This document shows, in pieces, positions 1 to 9,526 of a stretch of 64,000 nucleotides of DNA. The DNA is from Chaetoderma sp. LZ-2023a (taxonomy: Eukaryota; Mollusca; Caudofoveata; Chaetodermatida; Chaetodermatidae), in assembly GCA_034401795.1 (NCBI GenBank), contig CM067359.1, positions 144,094,233 through 144,158,232 of the forward strand. Direction: 5' to 3'. The position numbers and the translations under genes were made by a program. Below the pieces are notes generated by a model that did not search any database, had not been told where the DNA came from, and saw nothing but the letters and a program-made list of their open reading frames with translations. The number at the start of each line of letters is the position of its first letter. Within the stretch, counting starts at the first letter, position 1.

Positions 1-40
1 TGTTGCACTTCTGGCACAACGTGTCCGGATTCTTAGGTTT
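1..40 (-). pseudogene. gag exon 2 start of family B DIRS element (partial)
   Basis: Immediately after the acceptor GTGTTCGCAG the minus strand reads KPKNPDTLCQKCN. This matches the second copy, which reads RAKALDSLCTKCN after the same acceptor at 30147. The Cys-x2-Cys is the first half of a zinc-binding motif. The rest lies outside the window, so intactness cannot be judged. Confidence 0.6.
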
Positions 41-361
41 CTGCGAACACAGAGAAAAATTAAAACGCTGCACATGACAAACGATGACGAGCAATACGCA
101 CAACCGACTTGATAGTTAAGATTTCTTAAACACATTAACTTTCTCTTAAATTAATGATAATCAAGTCTTAGGCAGGATCTTATTTGAAACTTTTTTGAGT
201 GGAAATTCTTTAAAAACACAACTCAGCCTTTAACTAGCGTTAAATAACCAAGATTACAGCGCCGATCGCTACAAACACCCTCGACAATGAAGCGAGAGCT
301 AAAATCGGCAACAAACAGAGTGCCTAGACACACCAAGCCAAGAACGACATAATTCATGGGC

Positions 362-372
362 GCCGCCATCTT
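362..372 (-). promoter_or_regulatory. YY1-type motif AAGATGGCGGC in family B leader
   Basis: AAGATGGCGGC matches the known vertebrate YY1 consensus. It sits at the same place in the second family B leader (22781-22791, plus strand), within an otherwise drifting leader. Its ATG could open a short hydrophobic frame in both copies, but the frames diverge after a few codons. I read it as a possible promoter element rather than a gene; a role is inference. Confidence 0.35.
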
Positions 373-868
373 GGCTAAGGGCGCATCCATCTTAGAGGAA
401 CCGAGTCGCAAGAGAAATTAACCGAGTACCCGAATTAAAACTAAAAGTTAACGGGTAGAGAAGCGACTCCAACAATGGCTAACATTTTAAAACAATGTGC
501 CAATTTAAGGAAATTTCAAACAGTCATTATGGCACGAATGTACAAATTCTAGATTGATACAACCTGCCCCTGTGATGATTTTCCGAGTTCCTCCATGAAG
601 CCACCGATAGAATGAAATAATCCAACCGATTAACTGCTTAAATTGCCAAATTTGAGCACTCTAAAAAAACGCGACTTTGAAAAAGCGCAAAATAGACGAA
701 TCTGACTGTGATTGGGAATTGACTCGGTACCTGCAGCTATGGTAATTCCCGGACACAGTATGGGCAGGACCAGGAGAGTGCGGAGTTTTAATTGTTTATT
801 TTGAGCTAGACTAGATAATAGACATTATCATAATAGTACATCTGGTAAGTATTATTCGAAGTAGAAAC

Positions 869-1884
869 CCTGGTATGTGTTCAATTATGTATAAAGGAAT
901 TATTCAACACTGAATGAGGCCTCCCCCCCCAAAATCATGACCGGAATTTCTCGAAATTTTACGGTACCATGACATAATATAATTGTCATTTTCACATCTT
1001 ATCGGATGAAAACCTTCACGAAACTTTGGTATCTGTTAGTTTTAATACCATTGTGATTAAATTTATCAATGGCATTTGTAAAATTAAAAAGAAATTCGAT
1101 AAACTTTGCAAAAATAGACCAATGTATTTATCCTATAAGGTTTGGCCATTTTGAGAGGCACGTTGACTAACTAAAATATATTTTATTCATACACATTTTA
1201 TATGTACTTAAAGGTATTTTATTGCCCTTTCTAATGATATATAGTTTTATATATAGTGATCTGTTACTTTGCCAAAAATAGTTAATATAGTTGGCATGGT
1301 AGCACTACGCCGCTTTCACTCCACTACCGCTAACAGGCTAGGTTTCTAAGCAAGTTTCTAGCTTTTGGCTGTAGGGTTTCTAGCACTTTTTTTTGTAAAT
1401 TCTTGGTAGGGCCCAAAGGGTTAATCAACCAATAGGTTCTCTCAAACTATCTTGCATCAGCCCTTGGCCTAGGTGATGTAGTTTGAGTTTCAAGTTAATC
1501 AGCCAAGCCGTTTCAGAGCTGTTTAAATGTGTCTCCAGAAATAGAGCAAAAGATCAATCAGCTTTGCTTGAAAAATCTTGGATCTCTATGACCCAGGGAC
1601 GTTTCCTGACAAATTTGGTTGACATCAGCAGTCGCTCAAGATAAGACCCTTAAAGGAAGGGTTGACGATGGATAACAGATGGACAGTCACCATGGAAAAT
1701 AAGCTCACTTGGCTCACAAAAACTGGGAGAACTAGTAAAATTAAATGTCTACATGGATGGGCAGACGAATAACATCTGTATTATAAGCTCTTTCATATAT
1801 GTATAATACCAATTTCATCACACACTTCATCAGTATCAGTCCTATATTCAATGACACACCACACACATCTTAAATATACCATAC
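869..1884. other. No gene seen; AT-rich spacer with a degenerate interspersed repeat
   Basis: No open frame or splice-bounded exon stands out. From about 1400 to 1740 the text resembles the tail of the long repeats at 39541-40185 and 42795-43860 (GGGCCCAAAGGG-like start, a GATGGA-rich stretch, then ATAAGCTCACTTGGC). It is probably a decayed member of that family. Confidence 0.4.
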
Positions 1885-2155
1885 CTCTCTGATTCGGTCC
1901 GCAGTGTTGCCGGATAGTACTATGTTGTTGGTGCTGCTTGTCAATGGAAATTTCTCCATGGACGGTAGAGATGCGGTCATTCCCGCTATACCTCCTAGCT
2001 GGCTCGATGGCCGCACATGGGAGAATGTGTAATGGCGCATATCTTCCAGTCGTTGCTGAAGTTGTGAGTTTTCTGTCTCTAGGTACTGCATGCGTACTTG
2101 AAGGATCGAGAGTTGACGTGTGCGATCGCGGACTGTCTCTTCCTGTGTCGTCAGC
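1885..2155 (-). CDS. Internal exon of an unrecognised coiled-coil protein
   Basis: On the minus strand a GTTTCAG acceptor (2156 onward) and a GAG|GTATGG donor (1884) bound a 271-nt open segment. It begins with the last base of a codon and ends on a codon boundary. The product starts LTTQEETVRDRTRQLSILQV, followed by heptad-like leucines and charged residues (LETENSQLQQRLEDM), then a Ser/Thr-rich tail. This looks like a coiled coil entering a linker. I do not recognise the protein. Neighbouring exons are not visible. The strand is opposite to the exons at 15.5-21.2 kb, so a separate gene is likely. Frame, splice signals and composition all agree; the function is unknown. Confidence 0.6.
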
Positions 2156-2713
2156 CTGAAACATCGGGGCAGTTGGGTATGGATTGGTGTGGAAGGAGGA
2201 AGAGTAAGAGTTTTCAGTGTTGTTGGAATTATAATTAGTCGTGTTGTAGGCAAGGGTTGTCGTCGTAGTAGTCATCGTTTTATAAAAATGGTGATTTATT
2301 GGCCAGAAACTAAATAAGAAAGGTGTGTGATTATGTCACCATGTCAGTGAATTGTCACCATGTCAGCAAATTGTCAAGATGTGAGTGAATTATTATGATG
2401 TCAGTGAATTGTCAGGATGTTATTGAATTGCAAACATGTTACGGGTCATGCAAAACAATGAAAGTTATGATTTGGTTAGAGCACACCATAGAATGTCAGA
2501 GTTGGGCCAGGGGTGGGAAAAGAGGGAAAGCAGGGCAGAGAATTAGTGATAAGTGCAACACTTGGTAAGTAACAACACACAATACCATAACAACACCGCA
2601 CATAAAATACTAGATTTATCCATCAATTCAAATGCTTGTTTTGAGTTCATAGAACATGTGTAAGAATGCCAGTATATTGTATGTTTGGTAAACTAGCAGA
2701 AGATGTTCATCCT

Positions 2714-2958
2714 TTAACCCTTTAACACTAATATCAGCCAAAAACAGCTTCTGCAGTGGTCTTGAGAAATGTCCATTTGCAGACCAAGAAGACTATTTTT
2801 GAAAATTTACTACTGGAATGACTGGCTCGATAATCGAACCAGTCATTCCAGTGGTAAATTTTCAAAAATAGTCTTCTCTTGGTCTGCAAATGGACATTTT
2901 CTATGAGAAAATTAAAACTTTCTTGAACAAATTCAAGGGTCAAAGTGCTAACCATTAA
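2714..2958. mobile_element. TTAA-flanked foldback MITE, subfamily C
   Basis: The ends are TTAACCC and a TTAA. A central palindrome with arms of about 60 nt reads TGTCCATTTGCAGACCAAG ... CTTGGTCTGCAAATGGACA around CTGGCTCGAT/ATCGAACCAG. Arms match with few mismatches (one deleted base, one C/T at the tip). TTAA target sites and CCC ends are features of piggyBac-type DNA transposons, so a non-autonomous piggyBac-like element is the likely class. Confidence 0.55.
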
Positions 2959-3170
2959 AGTTTCTCAAAAAATTTAAATTTTCACATATAAAACATCCTT
3001 TTAGAGGCCAAGAGATGGAATGACTGGCGCAGTTACTGTCAGGTCTTTAGTACTCTGAACAGGCACATCAACAAAGCAGATGTGTCCATCACAGATACCA
3101 ATTCATGATAAATAGTTAAATCAGTGCAGAATTATCACACAGCATCAAAACATTAATTTACTGATGTTAT

Positions 3171-3360
3171 TTAACTCTTAGAAATCTGATGTTAAAATTA
3201 AAATTTTTCACGGGTGTTAATTTTTCACCAAATTTGGTGGAAGATCGTGCTGTCATAGAGAGCAACATCGTCCACCAAAATTGTTGAAAAACACACGCCA
3301 GTTTCTTTACAATTGACACAGTAAAATATAGAATATTGACATCAGAGTGGTAAGGGTTAA
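3171..3360. mobile_element. TTAA-flanked foldback MITE, subfamily B
   Basis: Starts TTAACTCTTAGAAATCTGAT and ends ATCAGAGTGGTAAGGGTTAA, an imperfect terminal inverted repeat of about 25 nt bounded by TTAA. A second palindrome lies at the centre (TTTTTCACCAAATTTGGTGG ... CCACCAAAATTGTTGAAAAA) around GCTGTC/GAGAGCAAC. Related copies are at 15151-15357, 16985-17165 and 17240-17600. Confidence 0.6.
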
Positions 3361-3424
3361 TAAACAGTTAACCTTTTCACATCCAAGATACCCAATATCT
3401 GAATATCTATGCAGTCACAAACAA

Positions 3425-3750
3425 AAGATGTTATTTATTTTGAGACTAATCTGACTGAAAGTTGCTATAGCGAGGCAGAGGCAGCAACGGTTTACAGTCA
3501 AATTATTTTCAAAATATTCAACAGGATATAAATTATAACATCAAGAATTTATTGCTTATATTGATAGCGTTAAAACATTATTTGTGCAAAACAACACTTT
3601 TCACTCTGTATATCGAGGATGATATCTACAAGATTCCATGATTAAATGCTTGCTGATTATTTTGTAAACAATTTGACTGAAAGGTGTTGCAGCCTATGGC
3701 AACAAATTTCAGTCAAAATGTTTTTACAGAATAATTAACAGGTTTTATAT
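3425..3750. repeat. Two subfamily A foldback repeats
   Basis: Two hairpins, about 3435-3520 and 3660-3735, have arms of the type TTTGACTGAAAG...CAGTCAAA around a centre with GGCAGCAAC or GGCAACAAA. The TTAACC-like left end at 3368 and the flanking text suggest the same TTAA-bounded unit as 3977-4180, more eroded. Confidence 0.45.
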
Positions 3751-3944
3751 TTATCTCTTTTGAAATTAAGGTTCTAAGGATTCAGAATAAATTGGATTAA
3801 TAAATCACAATAATGTAAGCATCACAACAATAATATAACACTCAATATTTCCCCAAAAACATTTGATCAAATGTGTCGTCATCATAATCATCATCTATTG
3901 TAATCACTTATCATCATTAACAGCACCATCGTCGTCATCATTGT

Positions 3945-3970
3945 CATCATCATCATCATCATCATCATGT
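3945..3970 (+). repeat. (TCA)n microsatellite
   Basis: Uninterrupted ATC/TCA trinucleotides, preceded by degenerate copies from about 3870. Confidence 0.85.
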
Positions 3971-3976
3971 GTCTAA

Positions 3977-4180
3977 TTAAACCATTCACCGATGAATTCA
4001 CCATATCTCATTTTCAAGGCTACCACACAGGAGCTGTTTATTATTTTGAAATTAATTTGACTGGATGCCATTGCTGCCAGTCATGGCTTTCAAGTCCAAT
4101 TAATTTCAAAATATTCAACAAAATAAGTTTTATATGGAAAAGAATTTACTTTTTCTGGAATTTGTTGGTGAAAGGGTTAA
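3977..4180. mobile_element. TTAA-flanked foldback MITE, subfamily A
   Basis: Bounded by TTAA (3977-3980) and TTAA (4177-4180). Terminal inverted repeats read ACCATTCACCGATGAATTC and, from the other end, CCCTTTCACCAACAAATTC. The inner palindrome has arms TATTTTGAAATTAATTTGAC and its complement around a GCTGCC core. The near-identical unit at 35512-35686 confirms both ends. Confidence 0.6.
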
Positions 4181-4226
4181 GTTTTCATTTAAACAACAAA
4201 TTCAGATTTGAATTGTTATTAACCCA

Positions 4227-4418
4227 TTAACCCTTTAAACTCTACTGTCTCAATTTCACGACAACTATATATGAGAGTTGCTGAATATTTTGAAACTAAT
4301 TCAAATGAAACTTATTGCTACCATAAGCATCAACAGCTCCTGGTCAAATTAGCTTCAAAATAGTCAACAGAATATTCTTTACTCCACAAAGTTTGTAGTT
4401 TTTGGTCTATACGGTTAA
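4227..4418. mobile_element. TTAA-flanked foldback MITE, subfamily A
   Basis: TTAACCCTTT at the left and GGTTAA at the right enclose a hairpin with ATATTTTGAAACTAATT and its complement around a centre containing GCTACCATAAGCATCAACAG. Confidence 0.5.
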
Positions 4419-4584
4419 AATTGCTAGACCAATCAGTAAGAGATCTATTGATGTATCATGTGTGAGGAATAATGCAGGAATCCAGTTTCAGCTATGCCCC
4501 GCCCATCTTTAGCAAAGCTCCAGCATCCAGCTAAGATCCATCGATCCCTGAACTTCCTGACTATCAATTTCCAGAAAACTATGC

Positions 4585-4685
4585 AGGTAAGCTGTTGAAT
4601 ATTTTGAAACTAATTTGACTGCCTATGGCAGCAACAGCGCCCGCCCAGTCAAATTAGCTTCAAAATATACAACAGAATGTTTATT
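4585..4685. repeat. Subfamily A foldback repeat, ends eroded
   Basis: CTGTTGAATATTTTGAAACT...CAGTCAAATTAGCTTCAAAA around CCTATGGCAGCAAC. Terminal TTAA sites are not clear. Confidence 0.45.
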
Positions 4686-6062
4686 AAATAATAAAAACAT
4701 ACACTTCATACAACAACTCTTAATCCGTTATCAATTAAGGTGTTTGTGACAAACTTAAGCTACGTCATTCATGATGTAATTGATTATGATGTCACCCTAC
4801 ATGTCATGTAGTGGATTATGACATCATATTAGGGTTGCACGATTTTTCGATTATTCGATTACTCGCGATTATATAATTCAAAATGATCGTAGACGATTAT
4901 AAAATGAAATAATCGTATAATCGCCATGTTGGAATTTTTGTCAAGACACTTTTACTCTGCTCGCGTTACCAAGCATGGAAACAAACATCCGGCTATCAGC
5001 CGAATGTGTGAATGATTAAATAAACTAAATAAATAAATAACTGATTTGTTTGTATTGACTCAGGATTAGTTTTAGATGAATAAAGATTGTTCACTTGGTC
5101 GCTATTTGTCATTGTTGTTGTAATCACACACGCTTATCACACGTTCCCCATTCTCTGAATAGTTATGCGCTAACGGTTTTCCCAAAAAAGTTCTAGAACT
5201 GATACCACGGAAATTCAACGCATTTTCTCACGTAAAAATTCTCACTGCCTATGCCTATGTTTAATGTATATCTCAAAACATCCCCGGGGAAGTGAAATTA
5301 TTTGATTTGAGCGCCTAAATATTGCGTATCCTTTAATAAAGGTCGTTTATTACATCAAAATTAATCCACAATTTGATATAAAATGGCGTCACGAATAAAA
5401 TACAAATCACGTGATTCGCCTCCAATTGAAGTTTATTTTAGAGCGAGTACTCGGATATAAATATTCTGGAATCGGGGACTCGGAACTCGGGAATTTCTAT
5501 ATATTATCATTGCGCGATAGGAACTGCGTATTATACTGATCTGAATAACGGATACCCGTTTGATAAACTCCCCTTAGCGTATAATATCTCGCGAGAACAC
5601 GCCGCCTCCCATCGCAAAAGATCCACTGGCTTGCCAACTTAAGAAGCTGGCTATATTGTCGTTCGTAATAATTCAATTTGGATCATTTAATGTTGATCGG
5701 CGTTACAAAATTGATGCGCATTTTCTCCCATACTTGTTTGGTACATAAATTTGGTCTTACAATATATTTATAAGGAAGCTATTTAATCACGCCAAGACTG
5801 TTTTAAGCGCATTTTAACTACAAAAGTGTGGAATAAACTTTATTATATCTTGAACATATGTGGCCTACTATTAGTATTAATCTAATAGGTGGTCGAGATT
5901 TACAAATCCGAGGCCTGTATTGACTTCTAGAGGGGCCGGAAATGTATCAGGGTAGAGATCTGTCTTAAGTAGACACACCCTGTGACACGATTGTTATTAT
6001 TATACACGCTATTCTTACAAATTATCTGCTGAGTTAGGGGGTGAGCTTCTAATACAGAGTTT
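4686..6062. other. No gene seen; possible hAT-like end at about 4827
   Basis: AGGGTTGCACGATTTTTCGA followed by repeated CGATTA motifs (4828-4925) resembles the ends of many hAT-type elements. No matching opposite end or 8-bp duplication was found. The remainder is AT-rich without coding signal up to the N gap. The left end of family A copy 1 must lie inside that gap. Confidence 0.25.
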
Positions 6063-6562
6063 NNNNNNNNNNNNNNNNNNNNNNNNNNNNNNNNNNNNNN
6101 NNNNNNNNNNNNNNNNNNNNNNNNNNNNNNNNNNNNNNNNNNNNNNNNNNNNNNNNNNNNNNNNNNNNNNNNNNNNNNNNNNNNNNNNNNNNNNNNNNNN
6201 NNNNNNNNNNNNNNNNNNNNNNNNNNNNNNNNNNNNNNNNNNNNNNNNNNNNNNNNNNNNNNNNNNNNNNNNNNNNNNNNNNNNNNNNNNNNNNNNNNNN
6301 NNNNNNNNNNNNNNNNNNNNNNNNNNNNNNNNNNNNNNNNNNNNNNNNNNNNNNNNNNNNNNNNNNNNNNNNNNNNNNNNNNNNNNNNNNNNNNNNNNNN
6401 NNNNNNNNNNNNNNNNNNNNNNNNNNNNNNNNNNNNNNNNNNNNNNNNNNNNNNNNNNNNNNNNNNNNNNNNNNNNNNNNNNNNNNNNNNNNNNNNNNNN
6501 NNNNNNNNNNNNNNNNNNNNNNNNNNNNNNNNNNNNNNNNNNNNNNNNNNNNNNNNNNNNNN
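6063..6562. other. Assembly gap (500 N)
   Basis: Exactly 500 N, the usual placeholder for unknown length. The left inverted repeat of family A copy 1 (about 190 bp by comparison with copy 2) is hidden here. Confidence 0.99.
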
Positions 6563-6656
6563 GGCAGAGAGTTCACATGCGTTTGTGCTTGTTAAAAAGT
6601 TTTCACTCGTTTACCTGTGTAAAATAGTCTGAATATACCTGGAAAGAAAGAGAAAG

Positions 6657-9526
6657 ATGTCAGAAAGGGCGACTTCTCCGGAGGAGGGAGCTGGATCTCT
6701 TTATCAGGTGATTTCAACTATATTCTAGCGAGTTTTTCCCCGGTGTAATGTGTTTCCGGGACTCGCGTTTACCGTGATGAGCGCCGGTTTGAGTTGGTTT
6801 TTTCAACTCGGTGCTATATAAGTCTAATCTCTCTCTGTGTTTATGTCCACAGGTCTGTGTGAGGATATGTAGTGGACATCACAGCATCTGAGGTTTGGTT
6901 TCTCTCCACCAAGGTTCCATTTCCTACTAATACTGTTAGGTTATCTAACCAAAAAATCTATGCTCAGTGAGTTGGAGGCTTGATATAAAGGTCTTCTCAC
7001 TTTGCCCTCTTGATCCAATTCCTTCCCCTTAGGTGGAGAGAGTTAAGAGGCGTAGTCTTGGTGGAGTGCTCCAGTGCATCACGTTGGATGGTTTGTCTAT
7101 ACCAGGTGTCAGGTATCTAATTAATGATATGAGGTGATATGAATTATTTGAAAAAATAATGACTGTTTTATACCATTGTTATCATTGGGTATCTGATGGT
7201 GTGTAGTCTGAATATCCATGTGAGGTTATTCTAGTTGCGAATACAATTCGTCCTTGCACTTGGATGCTTGTTGCGGACCGATTTAATTTCTGTCAAGGGA
7301 TTGATGACGTCATAATCAGCCTTGCTCTTTATTAACATTTAAAGTTTTGTCCAACGCTGGTTTTTTCTTGATTACTGATCTTTATGATCTTGTCCCTCTC
7401 TTTTAGTTTGGTTTTGAGTTTCTAACCTTAACTAACTTACTCATTGTCCTCGTCCTTTGTCCTGTTTCAGAGACCTGGTTGTCCGTCCTGTGGCCGGTTT
7501 CTGAAGGATCGGTTTGTTCCCCATTTGTGCTTCAGCTGCAGTCCCTGTGGACCGCTGCTTAAGTGCGACGTATGTAAGCAATGGGGGGGTGAACTGATGT
7601 CTGACTTTTTGTCATTGCAGGCAAAGGAGAAGGGCGTAGAGGAGGAGAGGAAGGCGAAGAGAGAGAGTGTTTCGAAGAAGGGTAAGAGGAAGGCCTCATC
7701 CGCGGTGGACATGGAGGCCTTCCGGTCCGAAATGTTGGGAGAGATGCAGAGGACAATAAAGGATTTGGTCCCAGAGTTGCTTCGCAGCATGCTTCCTGGG
7801 CCAGCTCCTTTGTTGTCCTCAGCATCTGCTTCAGAGCAGGTTATCCCCGCCTCTGAATCTAATTTCCTTAGGTCGATTCCGTTGTTTGAGAACGATTCAG
7901 AGGTGGCCCCATTGATGGGGGCATTCCACGACCCTGGCAGCAGGCTTGGTGCCGCGCCGAGGGGCCGTGGACATCGGTTGTTGCAGGGACCCGCGGTCTG
8001 CTCATCAGACCCTGGGTATCCGCACGCCGCGGGTGCCAATGCCTCCTATGGCACCTTCCCTGGCCAGTCCGGGTTAGCTCTCTTTGCTGACCCGGAGTCT
8101 AATCTTTCTGGCCAGGAGGAAGAGGATTTCCTGCTAGGGTCGCCGTCTGGGGACGTGACCATGGACTACGACGTCTGTGCACCCCTCGCGGGGAATGCAG
8201 GCGACGTGATCCATGGTTCTACTCACGCAGGAGTAGAATTCACGGTCCAGAAGGTGACCCTGGGCGGTGCTGAAGGCCAGCGTTACCGCATACCTCGGCT
8301 TGCCGAGAGTGTCGCTGGTGCTGGTCTGGGCCGTGGTGGGGCGGTGTCTGCCCCGCGCTCTACCACGGCGCCTGCTCTTGGTCAAGCCAGGGAGCTTAGC
8401 ATGCCTGGTCTTTCGGGGCCGCATGTTTTCCCTGGCTTGCCAGCGGTATCAGCATACCCGCCGTCAAGCTCTGCTGTGTGCGCTCAGGAGGAAGACGAAG
8501 GCCCCCGTCTTGTAGAGCGCTCGCAGCTAGCCACGGAGGAGGATTGGTCGGACGCTTGCCAGTGGCTGGTGAGTGTTCGGCCAGATCTGCCCGTGGAGCA
8601 GTCGGCTAGCCAGCGAGATCACAGGCCGTGGTTAGCTGGTAAGCCGACTGCAAACGCTATGCCATCTCTGCTGCTGGCTGAGCATGTCGTGGACATGTTC
8701 GAGGCGGCGGAGACGTCCATTAAGGCGAATGGGCGTCTCGCGAAGGCCCCTCGCGAGGTGGCCAGGCGTTGCCGCATCGTGCCCCTGGACTACCAGCGGT
8801 ACGGTGTGGTGCCCAAGCCAAGCGTCGATGACCGCGCGGCTTTGGGCGAAGATGCGCGGCCAGGCTCCCGTTCTGACACGGGTGTCCTGTGCTCGAACGC
8901 GTTGCGTTCTGCAAATGCCGCGCTGCGTGATGCGGAGGAGAGTGGGAGAGCGTCGATTGCTGCTCTGTCCCACGTCTCCCAGCTGTTACAGGGGGTGGTA
9001 ACGGCATCCGCATCGCACCAACCAAGCCCGGTCACAGTCCAGCGAGCCATCCAGGATGGTATCAACCTGGCTCTGGACTGCTTGACGCGGGCGGTGACCA
9101 GGAGTGTCCGGGCGAGGCGCACGTTTGCCTTGGACAATCTGTGCGTCCCAGGACCTGTACAATAGGCTACTGCGTACGCCTATGACAGGTCCTGGTCTCT
9201 TTGGAGGTGAGGGATGCAAGCACCTCCAGGAGACGGTGACTCTGGTCAACAACCAGAGGGCGCTGCGCGAGCAATTTGAAGTGCTCCGTCGTGCGAGCGT
9301 TCGCGCAGCACCCCCTGCGTATCGTCCCCTGCAGGCTCGAGGTGGAGGTGGCCAGGTCAGAGGCCAGCCACCATCGCAGCGACGGCCTAGGCCGCGTGCG
9401 ATTCGGCCCGCAGCGAGGGGGGCGCAGGCTCCCCAGGCACAGCCAGTCAGACAGCCACCCGCGCACCGAGGTGCGCGCGGTGCTGGGCGTGGCGTGCGGG
9501 GATCTGGTCGCGGTAATCGGGCCTGA
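6657..9526 (+). pseudogene. gag of DIRS family A copy 1, two exons, one frameshift
   Basis: Exon 1 (6657-6707) encodes MSERATSPEEGAGSLYQ and ends at a GTGATT donor. The intron (6708-7470) ends CTGTTTCAG. Exon 2 continues in phase 0 with RPGCPSCGRF, then a Cys/His zinc-binding cluster (CPSC...HLCFSC..C......CDVC) and a charged, coiled-coil-like stretch rich in Lys/Glu. A conserved central region follows, with an Arg/Gly-rich tail (RGGGGQVRGQ, HRGARGAGRG) suited to nucleic-acid binding. Against copies 2 and 3, one base is missing in CTGTGCGTCCC near 9143. The first frame therefore stops at 9165 and the tail continues in another frame to 9526. Apart from that base the protein would be about 700 residues. 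Assignment as gag is by position and motif, as in other DIRS elements. Confidence 0.8.
6708..7470 (+). other. Phase-0 spliceosomal intron inside gag
   Basis: GTGATT donor and TCCTGTTTCAG acceptor are conserved at the same codons in copy 2 (23356-24119) and copy 3 (59541-60300), with lengths 763, 764 and 760. Removal joins a 17-residue leader to the zinc-binding domain. A TATATAAG box (about 6815) and a second pyrimidine-rich CCACAG site (about 6852) lie inside, so alternative acceptors or an internal start are possible. Confidence 0.75.

Larger units (their letters stand above)
1..868 (-). mobile_element. DIRS-like family B element, 5' leader and start of gag (runs off left edge)
   Basis: Read on the minus strand, this segment aligns base for base over long stretches with 22361-23019 followed by 30051-30200 on the plus strand. 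It is therefore a second copy of the same element in opposite orientation. The outer end is near 868 (TACTTCGAATAATACTTACC on the minus strand). The inner end reaches a splice acceptor (GTGTTCGCAG, 41-50) and the first codons of a gag-like frame. Unlike the other copy, no family A element is inserted in it, so it supplies the empty site. Family assignment rests on the gag zinc-binding motif seen in full in the other copy. Confidence 0.75.

Noticed and set aside
223..411. 62-codon frame with a hydrophobic N-terminus on the minus strand
   Set aside because: In the second family B leader the same start runs into a stop after about 20 codons, so it is not conserved as a protein.
4827..5050. A complete hAT element
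   Set aside because: Only one end-like sequence; no opposite end, target duplication or transposase found.
6049..6576. Open frame across the first N gap
   Set aside because: Consists almost entirely of N; an artefact.
7567..7620. A second small intron (GTAAGC to TTGCAG) in gag exon 2
   Set aside because: Removing it would shift the frame and destroy the coiled-coil stretch that the unspliced frame encodes in copy 1.
7467..9252. Minus-strand frames opposite gag
   Set aside because: They are shadows of a GC-rich coding strand; no motifs, and they vary between copies.
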